Positions 1-7,807 are shown, numbered from the stretch's first letter. The stretch: DNA of 49,713 nucleotides from Maribacter sp. (GCA_020629415.1 JAHDDL010000003.1:91702-141414), one strand, 5' to 3'. Notes: generated from the sequence alone by a model not told the origin. Numbers and translations: made by a program.

Positions 1-157
1 ACATGTTTTTAAAAGTTCTGAGTCGGCGCCAGAACAAAGAATGAAGAAATTTTGAATCATGATGAAAATTCGTTTTTTGACCATCCATACGGCTGGCAAG
101 TTGATGATGATGATGATGTATACTGGGTGAACGTAACTTTTTTGTTTTTGGTACGTA
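1..157 (+). other. window edge; possible 3' end of a plus-strand gene
   Basis: The first 157 bases have no complete gene. One frame (from base 2) is open from the window edge to a TGA at 53-55 and would encode a short charged tail ending in RMKKF. Another frame is open from base 25 to a TAA at 181-183 and contains DHPYGWQV followed by five Asp codons (a GAT run near 104-118), which looks more protein-like than random. The two could be parts of one gene joined by a frameshift, or only one is real. The terminator that follows suits a plus-strand gene ending here, convergent with the blaR1-like gene. Identity not recognised. Confidence 0.25.
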
Positions 158-182
158 AAAAGCCCTCTAAAAGAGGGCTTTA
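158..182. terminator. bidirectional rho-independent terminator
   Basis: Inverted repeat AAAGCCCTCT/AGAGGGCTTT with a tiny AA loop, A-rich on the left and T-rich on the right. It lies just past the stop of the blaR1-like gene (minus strand) and after the possible plus-strand gene end, so it can serve both directions. Confidence 0.8.
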
Positions 183-202
183 ACATATGTTTGACGTTGT
201 GT

Positions 203-2650
203 CTATCGTATGGTTACAGGTGCGGTAGTAATTCTTACTTCAGTCTTTCCAAGTTTCTTACGAGATTCCATATTCAATTCTTTGTTCTTTTTAAGTATGT
301 CGATCGCTTTATCAGACGTTATTTTTTCGCCTTCAAAATAAAATATTGCTCCTTTTTTTGCCATGTCTTTAGCGTAGTCAAGAGGAGAGGGTGGAGTAGG
401 AGGAGTGGGTGCCGCAGGACTAGTAAGTTCCATAGTCGTTTTTGAGGATGTTCCTTTTATTCCATTGATATTTAAGTTCAAATGATCATAGGGGTCTTGA
501 TTTTCAATGATTTCTTTAATTTGATTATCTGCATAATCTGAAGAATTCGGTGCTTTTGGAGCTTTGGGAGCTGGTGGTGGCTCTGGGAAATCAGGGAATG
601 GCTCTGCATTCTCTTTTTGCTCTTTAGACATTAATCCGTAAATATGTTTTAATTGATTTATATCAGATTTCAGGATGCGGATATTGCTACCATCGGCTAT
701 CATACGGTTGTATTTTTTTGCAAGCTCATCATATTTTGACATTTGAACAGATGTTGCTCTTTTTTTTCTTTTATCGATTTTAGGGTTGTATTCTTGAATG
801 TCAATAGTTGCTGCTCCATACGCAAGTAATTCTTGCTCTACTTTCATCACTACTTCTTTGGGGCTGTCAGGTACAACCTTTATTATTGTTTTTACAATTT
901 GTTTTCTCTGGTTAATAGTTAAATGAGAATTTATTTCAGATAAATGTTTCTGCAAATCTTCTAATTCAACTAACTCATCTTGTACAAGCAACTGCCCTTC
1001 TTTATTTATATTTACGGTTATCTTAGGAATCGTTGACTGTTCATTTTCTCTGGTTTGTAATACTAGATGGTTAGTTTTTACCAAAACAACCTTTGGACTA
1101 ATGTCTACGGTATCCTTATATTCCTTTTTAGGCATGATATACTTTTTAGAAAAAACAGTAATGCTTTTTGTCTTTAGCTTTCTCAATTCTTGTGAAATGG
1201 CAGCTGTAAAACTTGAGTCTATACTCCTTTGTGTATAAATCTGTGCTGATAATTTGTTGTTTTTAACTGCCAATGGAAATTTTTCCTTTACCTTCTCATT
1301 TAGTTGTGATAGTTGAACATGCTCATTGTTAAGCCAAATTTGATTTTTGTTCTTTACTTCTATCCAAGCTATCTCTAAAAGCGGTTCATGATAGATATCT
1401 GTCTTAAGATCATTGTATACATTTGCTTTGCGTATTTCTTTAGCTTCATTTATAGTTTTACCATGATACTCGCTTGGTTCAAATCCGTTTTTGTCAAGAA
1501 GCGTAATAGTTTTTTTACTAAAATGTTCAATATTGGATATACCTGAAGCTCGCAGTGTTGATTGTACCTGATCAATTAATTTATATTGAGTTTCATCATA
1601 AAGAATATGAGCGGTTATGTAGTTTCTAGTAATATATGGTCCAAAATTATGATTGACCATTTCTAGTTCTGTTGAAAGGTTTTCTAAAGTTGCCCGTTCA
1701 TTGTTGATTAGCAAATCTCCAGTTTTTGTAATTTCAATATTAATGTCTTTGATGGTGTTTTTAGATACCACGTTCCTTTGACTAAAGCCGTAAAGCATTA
1801 AAGCTAGTAACGGCAGCAACAATAGACTTCGAATTAAAATATTTCTTTTTGATGTTTGTTTTTTCATGATGATGATTCGTTTTTTGATTGATGAATAATT
1901 TATGGCATTTGCAATACCAACTGATTGATGGATGTTATGGCTGTTGTTTGATAAATACGACAGCAATGTATTTTGATAGTTTAAATGGTCTTCTTGATTA
2001 TTGAGTACCGCACTATCTGCTAAAAATTCGTGGTTGAGTTTAATGGTTTTTTTAAATAGATATATCAACGGATTAAACCAGAATAAAACTTGTAGCAATT
2101 CAATAAAAAGAACATCTAAACTATGCCACTCCTTTGCATGGGTTTCTTCATGTAATAGTACAGCAGCCGGTATACTCTTAGATTCAAATTTTTGCTTGTT
2201 CAAAAATATATAGCGAAGAAATGTATGTGGCGGTAATTCTTCTTTTAACAAGACTTTTACCAAGAAATTAAATTTAATTTGGGTATTGCGTCTAACACGG
2301 ATCCATAGTTTGGCAATGTTATAAAGAAAACGAAATCCAAAAATTGCAACTCCCAAACCATAAATAGTATAAAGAATTAAGGACCAATTCATGGGCGATT
2401 CTTCCATCACATGAACTATAGGTGTTATTTCTGGTTGTTCATTTATAGTTAAAATTTGAGTGACAGCAGTGGTTGGTTCTGCTTCAATATATTCGGTAAA
2501 AACAATTTGTGGAATTATTAGAGAAATAATAAGCGCAGTTAATAGAAAGAATCTTTTAAAATGGTGCATACTTTCCCTTTCAAGCAAAAGTTTATAGAAC
2601 ACTAAAAAAATGCCCATGCATGCCGTAGATTTTAAAAGATAGATTTCCAT
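203..2650 (-). CDS. BlaR1/MecR1-like M56 membrane metalloprotease with ExbD-like repeats
   Basis: Integral-membrane zinc protease of the M56 (BlaR1/MecR1) family, expected to act with the BlaI-type repressor encoded 2 bp upstream. Seen: N-terminal TM helices (about 5-22, 34-50, 90-110), a zinc motif HEETH at 167-171 followed by more hydrophobic segments and NHEFLAD (206-212), and a further TM near 272-288. The remaining ~520 residues are not a penicillin-binding domain. They hold three modules (about 303-377, 425-500, 543-620), each with a pattern like ExbD/TolR periplasmic domains; the third has VNINKEGQLLVQDE. After these come a short helical region, two Pro-rich linkers (690-701, 745-756) and a C-terminal domain. 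At 815 residues it is much longer than classical BlaR1 (~600). The protease call is firm. The signal sensed is unknown, and beta-lactam sensing is not supported. Confidence 0.9.
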   Translation of the reverse strand: MEIYLLKSTACMGIFLVFYKLLLERESMHHFKRFFLLTALIISLIIPQIVFTEYIEAEPTTAVTQILTINEQPEITPIVHVMEESPMNWSLILYTIYGLGVAIFGFRFLYNIAKLWIRVRRNTQIKFNFLVKVLLKEELPPHTFLRYIFLNKQKFESKSIPAAVLLHEETHAKEWHSLDVLFIELLQVLFWFNPLIYLFKKTIKLNHEFLADSAVLNNQEDHLNYQNTLLSYLSNNSHNIHQSVGIANAINYSSIKKRIIIMKKQTSKRNILIRSLLLLPLLALMLYGFSQRNVVSKNTIKDINIEITKTGDLLINNERATLENLSTELEMVNHNFGPYITRNYITAHILYDETQYKLIDQVQSTLRASGISNIEHFSKKTITLLDKNGFEPSEYHGKTINEAKEIRKANVYNDLKTDIYHEPLLEIAWIEVKNKNQIWLNNEHVQLSQLNEKVKEKFPLAVKNNKLSAQIYTQRSIDSSFTAAISQELRKLKTKSITVFSKKYIMPKKEYKDTVDISPKVVLVKTNHLVLQTRENEQSTIPKITVNINKEGQLLVQDELVELEDLQKHLSEINSHLTINQRKQIVKTIIKVVPDSPKEVVMKVEQELLAYGAATIDIQEYNPKIDKRKKRATSVQMSKYDELAKKYNRMIADGSNIRILKSDINQLKHIYGLMSKEQKENAEPFPDFPEPPPAPKAPKAPNSSDYADNQIKEIIENQDPYDHLNLNINGIKGTSSKTTMELTSPAAPTPPTPPSPLDYAKDMAKKGAIFYFEGEKITSDKAIDILKKNKELNMESRKKLGKTEVRITTAPVTIR

Positions 2651-2652
2651 AA

Positions 2653-3018
2653 TTACTTCTTTTCTATTTCAACATCTATTAATTTCTTCAATTCCTCCAA
2701 TTCAGCTTTGCTTAAATTGGTTTCTTGCGTAAAAAATGAAGCAAACTGACTGGCGCTATCGTTAAAAAAGTTTTTAATGAGTCCGTTTACATGTTTAGAG
2801 AAATAGTCTTTTTTCTTAACTAGCGGATAATATTCTCTGCTTCTGCCATAACTTTTATAGTCAATAAACTTTTTATCGGTCATCCTTTTCAACAAGGTGG
2901 CTACAGTGGTGGTAGCGGGCTTTGGTTCTGGGTAAGCATCCAATAAGTCTTTCATGAAAGCTTTCTTTTGCTTCCAAAGTATATTCATTAATTCTTCTTC
3001 CGATTTGGATAGCTGCAT
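2653..3018 (-). CDS. BlaI/MecI/CopY-family transcriptional repressor
   Basis: A 121-residue penicillinase-repressor-family protein. An N-terminal winged helix begins LSKSEEELMNILW and continues through the recognition region around TTTVATLLKRMTDKKFI. A C-terminal helical dimerisation/cleavage region follows. In known systems the dimer blocks its own promoter and is inactivated when the partner protease is triggered. Two bases separate its stop from the start of the M56 protease gene, so the pair is one operon. The family's usual length is about 120-130 residues, so the gene is intact. Three dyads lie just upstream of the start (3023-3082) and probably mediate autoregulation. Target genes beyond the operon cannot be told from here. 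Confidence 0.92.
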   Translation of the reverse strand: MQLSKSEEELMNILWKQKKAFMKDLLDAYPEPKPATTTVATLLKRMTDKKFIDYKSYGRSREYYPLVKKKDYFSKHVNGLIKNFFNDSASQFASFFTQETNLSKAELEELKKLIDVEIEKK

Positions 3019-3022
3019 TTTT

Positions 3023-3082
3023 CTATAAGTTTAGAATTTGTTCTACAAACATAGAATAAATAATTTGATTCTACAAATGTAG
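3023..3082. promoter_or_regulatory. three BlaI-type operator dyads
   Basis: Three 12-bp dyads of the form CTA-N6-TAG: CTATAAGTTTAG (3023-3034), CTACAAACATAG (3043-3054) and CTACAAATGTAG (3071-3082). The last is a perfect palindrome in its five outer bases and resembles the known BlaI/MecI half-site TACA/TGTA. Centres are 20 and 28 bp apart. They cover the predicted promoter of the repressor gene. Binding is inferred from position and family knowledge. Confidence 0.65.
3046..3076 (-). promoter_or_regulatory. blaI-like promoter (Bacteroidota type)
   Basis: On the minus strand a TTG at 3076-3074 lies 20 nt before TATGTTTG (3053-3046), a full match to the Bacteroidota TTG-N17-23-TAnnTTTG promoter. 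The -7 box lies inside the middle CTA-N6-TAG dyad and the -33 TTG inside the third, which fits repression by occlusion. Distance to the start codon is about 28 nt. Confidence 0.7.
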
Positions 3083-3105
3083 AGGTTAAATGCGTTTTGG
3101 GTGTA

Positions 3106-3651
3106 CTAAGATTTTTTAAAACCTAATATAATAGAAAGGGCAGCAGCTATAAGACCTGCGGCTAGCAGAACGTTTCCGTTTATGAATCCAAATTGCCAGT
3201 GTAGAATTTTAAATTGAGCACCAATAATAATACAAATTACCGCAATTGAATATAGAACTATGTTGATGATTTTCTTTTTTGAAGTAGGGGGCTGTTCCTC
3301 TAATGTGGAGGAATTATCATTTGAGAAAAATACATCTTTTATATAGGCAATGATGAAAATTACCAAGGCTATTCTAAAAATATAGGAAAATATATAACCA
3401 TAATTTAAATGCAGAACTCTAAACAAGTAATGAAGTAAAAACGAAATTAATAAAAATAACTTGGCATAATCTAACCAGTTTTTGATTGGTTTTTTGTAAA
3501 ACCCTATAATGAAGAAAATAGCGATGCCACCAACTGCTGTAACCAATAATATTTCAGCATAGGGCCAATGCATTATTTTAAAGAGTATGGCAATTAATGC
3601 CAAGGCAATGCTTACTCTTAGAAATCGGTTGCTTTTTTCCTTGTTAATCAA
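3106..3651 (-). CDS. GldL-like multi-pass membrane protein
   Basis: A 181-residue, very hydrophobic protein with about five TM segments; no enzyme motif seen. Three spaced copies of a membrane-embedded His motif occur: FKIMHWPYA (24-32), FRVLHLNYG (77-85) and FKILHWQFG (147-155). The FK-hydrophobic-HW/L pattern recalls the N-terminal TM region of the gliding/T9SS motor protein GldL, but the cytoplasmic part of GldL is absent. A short polar stretch (110-126) separates the second and third repeats. It is encoded next to, and on the same strand as, the blaI-blaR1 pair, but 88 bp upstream and beyond its promoter, so it is probably a separate transcript. Function unknown; the relation to GldL is inferred from the motif only. 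Confidence 0.7.
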   Translation of the reverse strand: MINKEKSNRFLRVSIALALIAILFKIMHWPYAEILLVTAVGGIAIFFIIGFYKKPIKNWLDYAKLFLLISFLLHYLFRVLHLNYGYIFSYIFRIALVIFIIAYIKDVFFSNDNSSTLEEQPPTSKKKIINIVLYSIAVICIIIGAQFKILHWQFGFINGNVLLAAGLIAAALSIILGFKKS

Positions 3652-3727
3652 AAGTTTTACTTCTTTGGTTTCTATGTAGAACGGCGAATAAAAGTTTTAA
3701 GTGTTTTCAAATAGGCTATGGTATGAT

Positions 3728-3754
3728 TTGTTCCCTTTTAAAAGTTTAGATTTG
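3728..3754 (+). promoter_or_regulatory. promoter of the PhnA-domain gene
   Basis: TTG (3728-3730) and TAGATTTG (3747-3754), a perfect TAnnTTTG -7 box, separated by 16 nt (one short of the usual 17-23). The start codon follows 20 nt later. Confidence 0.55.
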
Positions 3755-3774
3755 CAGCCTAAAAGCAACCTAGA

Positions 3775-4353
3775 ATGAGTGTAAAAGATGATTTAGAAGC
3801 ACGTAGTGGTTCCACATGTGAATTATGTACCGGAACCAATAAGTTAGAGGTTTTTGAAGTTGAACCAGTTTCTATAAGTGGAGTTGATTCTAGTATTTTG
3901 GCATGTGAAACGTGTCGTAGTCAAATTGAAGACCCGGAACAAATGGATGCTAATCACTGGCGTTGTCTAAATGACAGTATGTGGAGCGAGTATGATTCTG
4001 TAAAAGTTGTGGCGTGGAGAATGCTATCTAGATTAAAATCTGAAGGTTGGCCCAAAGATTTGCTGGATATGATGTATTTAGAACCTGAAGTTTTAGATTG
4101 GGCAAAGGCTACGGGAGAAGGTTTGGCAGAAAGTGAGAAGATAATTCACCGTGATGTCAATGGTGTAATCTTACAAAATGGTGATAGTGTTGTATTGGTG
4201 AAAGACCTAAAGATTAAAGGTTCTAGTCAAGTAGCCAAACAAGGTACTGCAGTAAGGCGAATTTCGTTAGATAGGGAAAATGCTGAATATATTGAAGGCA
4301 AAGTAGGACCTACCCTTACCGTAATCATCACTAAATACGTGAAAAAAATATAG
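3775..4353 (+). CDS. PhnA-domain zinc-ribbon protein
   Basis: A 192-residue protein with an N-terminal zinc ribbon formed by two CxxC pairs (C15/C18 and C44/C47) and a C-terminal PhnA/YjdM domain, recognisable from the HRDVNGVILQNGDSVVLVKDL stretch through to the end. The middle region (about 60-125) is rich in Trp and Leu and is longer than in the ~110-residue E. coli YjdM. Despite the PhnA name, the family is not a proven phosphonate enzyme and its role is unclear. It is a single gene with its own promoter and shares a bidirectional terminator with the convergent dipeptidase gene. Family call is firm, function open. Confidence 0.85.
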   Translation: MSVKDDLEARSGSTCELCTGTNKLEVFEVEPVSISGVDSSILACETCRSQIEDPEQMDANHWRCLNDSMWSEYDSVKVVAWRMLSRLKSEGWPKDLLDMMYLEPEVLDWAKATGEGLAESEKIIHRDVNGVILQNGDSVVLVKDLKIKGSSQVAKQGTAVRRISLDRENAEYIEGKVGPTLTVIITKYVKKI

Positions 4354-4410
4354 TTGTTCGTTATTGGTTCTCGGTATCAATTTATCATCAACAAAATATA
4401 CTTCTACAAT

Positions 4411-4442
4411 AAAAAACGTCTTTGTAAGCAAAGACGTTTTTT
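4411..4442. terminator. bidirectional terminator
   Basis: A strong hairpin with a 13-bp stem (AAAAACGTCTTTG pairing with CAAAGACGTTTTT) and a 4-nt loop, flanked by A and T tracts. It lies between the convergent PhnA-domain and dipeptidase genes. Confidence 0.85.
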
Positions 4443-4448
4443 AATTTA

Positions 4449-4504
4449 CTGTCAACTGTCAACTGTCAACTGTCAACTGTCAACTGTCAACTGTCAACTG
4501 TCAA
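4449..4504. repeat. heptamer tandem repeat, 8 copies of CTGTCAA
   Basis: Eight perfect head-to-tail copies of CTGTCAA. The array ends exactly at base 4504, and the stop codon of the minus-strand dipeptidase is 4505-4507. It follows the terminator hairpin. A period of 7 with no spacers excludes CRISPR. Similar heptamer arrays are remembered from flavobacterial intergenic regions; no function is known to me. Confidence 0.95.
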
Positions 4505-5896
4505 CTACTTCTTGGTCATTTCCGTAAAATACTGATAAAAATAAGGGATGGTTTCGATACCTTTTAAGTAGTTCCATACCCCAAAATGTTCGTTAGGGGA
4601 GTGTATGGCATCACTATCTAAACCAAAGCCCATTAGAATAGTTTTACTCTTTAGTTCTTTTTCAAATAGAGCGACTATAGGAATACTACCACCACTACGT
4701 TGCGGTATCGGTTTTTTTCCAAAAGTGGTTTCGTATGCTTTTGATGCTGCTTGGTATGCATCAGTATCTATTGGCGTTACATAACCTTGACCTCCATGAT
4801 GAGGTTTTACTACTACGGTAACACCTTTAGGTGCAATAGATTCAAAATGAGTTTTAAATAGCTCGGTAATTTCTCTCCAATCTTGGTTGGGTACCAATCT
4901 CATAGATATTTTAGCATATGCTTTACTTGCTATAACCGTTTTGGCTCCTTCCCCAATATAACCGCCCCAAATACCATTGACATCTAAGGTAGGTCTAATG
5001 GAGTTACGTTCGTTTGTAGAATAACCTGCTTCACCATACACTGAATCAATATCCAAAGCTTTTTGATATTTTTCGATGCTAAATGGTGCTTTTGCCATTT
5101 CTGCGCGTTCTTCGGCGGAAAGTTCCTCTACCTTGTCATAAAACCCTGGAATGGTAATATGGTTATTTTCGTCATGTAAACTAGCGATCATTTTTGTTAA
5201 TATGTTGATCGGATTTGCTACGGCACCACCATACAAACCAGAATGCAAATCACGATTAGGACCCGTAACTTCTACTTCAACATAACTAAGTCCGCGTAAA
5301 CCCGTGGTAATTGACGGCACATCATTAGCGATCATGCCCGTGTCCGATATTAAAATAACATCGTTTGCCAATTTTTCTTTGTTCTCGGCTACATAAATAC
5401 TTAAGTTATTACTGCCAACTTCCTCTTCGCCTTCGATCATAAATTTTACATTACACGGAAGCTGATCGGTTTTTACCATCAACTCCAATGCCTTTACATG
5501 CATGTACATTTGCCCTTTGTCATCGCAGGCGCCACGTGCAAAAATGGCTCCTTCTGGGTGTAAATCGGTTTTTTTTATTACCGGCTCATAAGGTGGGGAA
5601 GTCCATAATTCCAATGGCTCGGCCGGTTGTACATCATAATGGCCGTAAACTAGTACCGTTGGTAGGTCTTTGTTTATGATTTTTTCACCATAAACTATAG
5701 GATAACCTGCTGTTTCATGAATTTCAACAATATCGCAACCTGCATCTTCTAGTCTTGATTTTACCATTTCTGCAGCGTTTAATACATCTTGCGAGAAGGC
5801 AGGATCTGCGCTAACAGACGGTATTTTAAGAAATTCTATGATTTCATTTAGAAATCGGTCCTTGTTTTCGGAGATATAATTTTTTACGTTTTTCAT
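4505..5896 (-). CDS. M20-family dipeptidase (CNDP-like)
   Basis: A 463-residue cytosolic zinc dipeptidase of the M20/M28 superfamily, which cleaves dipeptides with a binuclear metal site. Seen: GHYDVQP with metal ligand H86 and catalytic D88, CDDKG (124-128) with the bridging Asp, EGEEEVGS (155-162) supplying the general base and a ligand Glu, SDTGM (184-188) with another Asp ligand, and the C-terminal SPNEHF His. A lid/dimerisation domain lies in the middle. No signal peptide is present. Length and all motifs fit the family, so it appears intact and active. The heptamer array starts right after its stop codon. Exact substrate is not determined. Confidence 0.93.
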   Translation of the reverse strand: MKNVKNYISENKDRFLNEIIEFLKIPSVSADPAFSQDVLNAAEMVKSRLEDAGCDIVEIHETAGYPIVYGEKIINKDLPTVLVYGHYDVQPAEPLELWTSPPYEPVIKKTDLHPEGAIFARGACDDKGQMYMHVKALELMVKTDQLPCNVKFMIEGEEEVGSNNLSIYVAENKEKLANDVILISDTGMIANDVPSITTGLRGLSYVEVEVTGPNRDLHSGLYGGAVANPINILTKMIASLHDENNHITIPGFYDKVEELSAEERAEMAKAPFSIEKYQKALDIDSVYGEAGYSTNERNSIRPTLDVNGIWGGYIGEGAKTVIASKAYAKISMRLVPNQDWREITELFKTHFESIAPKGVTVVVKPHHGGQGYVTPIDTDAYQAASKAYETTFGKKPIPQRSGGSIPIVALFEKELKSKTILMGFGLDSDAIHSPNEHFGVWNYLKGIETIPYFYQYFTEMTKK

Positions 5897-5979
5897 GCAA
5901 TTTTTTATCTGACTTTTGATAAAAGTACAAAAAGCGTAATTTTTAAATAGCTAAAATTTAGAGAATTGATTTTTTGCAT

Positions 5980-5987
5980 TATATTTG
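5980..5987 (+). promoter_or_regulatory. -7 box for tRNA-Leu
   Basis: TATATTTG, a perfect TAnnTTTG box 37 nt before the mature tRNA 5' end. No TTG at the correct -33 distance was found. Confidence 0.5.
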
Positions 5988-6024
5988 CACCCCGATAATC
6001 ACATATCGTGATTTTGGAAAGTAT

Positions 6025-6106
6025 GCAGGCGTGGTGGAATTGGTAGACACGCTAGACTTAGGATCTAGTGCCGCGAGGTGTGAGAGTTCGAGTCTCTCCG
6101 CCTGTA
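6025..6106 (+). tRNA. tRNA-Leu (anticodon UAG)
   Basis: Cloverleaf folds by eye: acceptor GCAGGCG (6025-6031) with CGCCTGT (6099-6105, one G-U pair at 1-72), D arm with TGGTAGACACGC, anticodon stem CTAGA/TCTAG with loop CTTAGGA giving UAG, a long class II variable arm, and T loop TTCGAGT. Discriminator base is A (6106). CCA is not encoded. Confidence 0.95.
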
Positions 6107-6111
6107 CAACG

Positions 6112-6143
6112 AAAGCCTTTCAGGAAACTGAGAGGCTTTTTTT
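6112..6143 (+). terminator. terminator after tRNA-Leu
   Basis: A 12-bp stem (AAAGCCTTTCAG/CTGAGAGGCTTT, one wobble pair) with a GAAA tetraloop followed by a T run. Confidence 0.85.
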
Positions 6144-6242
6144 ATGGATTTAGTTTTAAAAGGAGCATCCTAGATTTCTGTTTCTCATAAGAATTGTAAG
6201 TTTTAGTAGTTATTTACTTCTAATATTGGAGAAAGGATAGTT

Positions 6243-7448
6243 ATGGGTTTCGAAAAAGTATCATTTACAAATTCTGAAGGAAAACAATTAGCAGCTAGGT
6301 TAGAAATACCTAATAATCAAGAAGCACATAGCTATGCCATTTTTGCGCATTGTTTTACGTGTAATAAGAATTTCTCTGCGGTTCGTAATATATCAAGGGC
6401 CCTAGTGAATAAAGGAATAGCAGTGCTCCGTTTTGATTTTACCGGGTTAGGCGATAGCGAGGGCAGTTTTGAGGACACCAACTTTTCATCTAACGTTTCT
6501 GACCTTATTTACGCATCTAAGTTTTTAGAAGTGAATTATAAAGCTCCCTCTTTGCTAGTAGGTCACTCACTTGGTGGTGCAGCCGTTATTTTTGCTTCTG
6601 CTAAACTGGAGTCCGTTGTTGCTGTTTCTACCATTGGGGCGCCATCTTCACCGGCACATGTGCAACATTTGTTCAAATCTAATGTTGATGAAATAAATGC
6701 AACCGGTAAGGCAAAAGTGAATATCGGAGGACGCGATTTTACTATCAAAAAGGATTTTATAGATGATATTGAATCTAAACCAATGAAAGAGGTCCTAAAG
6801 AATTTAAGAAAACCGTATTTGGTGCTGCATTCTCCTCAAGATACCATTGTAGGGATTGAAAATGCAAAAGAATTGTACCAGTATGCACATCATCCAAAGA
6901 GCTTTATTTCTATTGATAAGGCCGACCATCTTTTAATGGATAGTGTAGATTCTACCTATGTAGGTAATGTGATTGCAGGTTGGGCAGAGCGGTATTTGGA
7001 TATTCCTAAAAGACAGTCTGTAAAAACTACGCATCAGGTGGCAGTAAGTATTGGTAATGAGGGTTTCACCTCTGAAATAGTGGCCGGTAATCATCTGTTG
7101 ATTGCAGATGAGCCTAAGGATTTTGGCGGTAATGACTTTGGTCCTTCGCCTTATGACTACGTTTCATCTGGCTTGGGAGCTTGTACTGCTATGACTTTAA
7201 GAATGTATGCTTCAAGAAAAAAGTGGGACTTACAAAAGATTATAGTACATATTGATCACGGTAAAGAACATGCTCCTGATTCTCAAAATACTTCGACTAT
7301 TAAAAAGATCGATACTTTTAAACGAAGTATAGAATTGTTCGGTAATTTAGACGATAGTCAAAAGAGTAGGTTAATGGAAATTGCAGATAAATGTCCTGTG
7401 CATAAAACCTTGTCCGCAACATCGATTATTGTAACAAAACTTAAATAA
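6243..7448 (+). CDS. alpha/beta-hydrolase and OsmC fusion protein
   Basis: A 401-residue two-domain protein. Residues 1-255 are an alpha/beta hydrolase with the nucleophile elbow GHSLGG (S109) and a late HxxM region (DKADHLLMDS). Residues 265-401 are an OsmC/Ohr-like domain with its two redox cysteines, C314 (in GLGACTAMT) and C384 (in DKCPVH). OsmC domains reduce organic hydroperoxides; the hydrolase partner in this known fusion class has no firmly known substrate. The start is preceded by a GGAG/AGGA-rich stretch. The next gene (DUF427) starts 16 bp downstream, so the two form an operon. Likely oxidative-stress or detoxification role, cytoplasmic. Confidence 0.9.
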   Translation: MGFEKVSFTNSEGKQLAARLEIPNNQEAHSYAIFAHCFTCNKNFSAVRNISRALVNKGIAVLRFDFTGLGDSEGSFEDTNFSSNVSDLIYASKFLEVNYKAPSLLVGHSLGGAAVIFASAKLESVVAVSTIGAPSSPAHVQHLFKSNVDEINATGKAKVNIGGRDFTIKKDFIDDIESKPMKEVLKNLRKPYLVLHSPQDTIVGIENAKELYQYAHHPKSFISIDKADHLLMDSVDSTYVGNVIAGWAERYLDIPKRQSVKTTHQVAVSIGNEGFTSEIVAGNHLLIADEPKDFGGNDFGPSPYDYVSSGLGACTAMTLRMYASRKKWDLQKIIVHIDHGKEHAPDSQNTSTIKKIDTFKRSIELFGNLDDSQKSRLMEIADKCPVHKTLSATSIIVTKLK

Positions 7449-7464
7449 AAAAAACTAAAATAAT

Positions 7465-7752
7465 ATGGTAAAAGCTATATGGAATAATACGGTAATTGCT
7501 GAAAGTGATGCTACGGTACAGGTTGAAGGCAACCATTACTTTCCGCCTTCCGCAATTAAAAAAGAATATTTTACAACTACGGATACACATACAAGTTGCC
7601 CCTGGAAAGGAGTAGCATCTTATTATGATATTAAGGTTGATGGTGATGTCAACAAGGATGCCGCATGGTATTATCCAGAAGTATCAGAATTAGCAAAAGG
7701 TATTAAAGGGTATATCGCTTTTTGGAAAGGGGTAGAAGTGAAAGAAATCTAG
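7465..7752 (+). CDS. DUF427 domain protein
   Basis: A 95-residue protein matching the DUF427 family throughout: the AIWNNTVIAESD opening, the EGNHYFPP motif, the central TSCPWKGVASYYD signature and the AWYYPEP-like AWYYPEVSELA. The family is a small beta-rich fold with no proven activity. It lies in an operon with the hydrolase-OsmC fusion, which suggests a shared stress-related role (inference). A terminator follows within 10 bp. The domain is complete and of normal size. Confidence 0.9.
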   Translation: MVKAIWNNTVIAESDATVQVEGNHYFPPSAIKKEYFTTTDTHTSCPWKGVASYYDIKVDGDVNKDAAWYYPEVSELAKGIKGYIAFWKGVEVKEI

Positions 7753-7759
7753 CATTAAA

Positions 7760-7784
7760 AAAGGTCAGTGTTAAACTGACCTTT
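7760..7784. terminator. terminator after DUF427 gene
   Basis: Perfect 10-bp stem AAAGGTCAGT/ACTGACCTTT with a 5-nt loop; A/T flanks allow use in both directions, since the next gene converges. Confidence 0.8.
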
Positions 7785-7807
7785 AAAATTTTATACGATT
7801 AAATCAC

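Noticed and set aside
203..3018. beta-lactam resistance operon
   Set aside because: The repressor and protease match BlaI/BlaR1, but there is no penicillin-binding sensor and no beta-lactamase gene in the window.
4449..4504. CRISPR array
   Set aside because: Seven-base units without spacers; simple tandem repeat.
7465..7752. metal- or heme-binding function for the DUF427 protein
   Set aside because: No ligand set is evident; the family has no proven activity.
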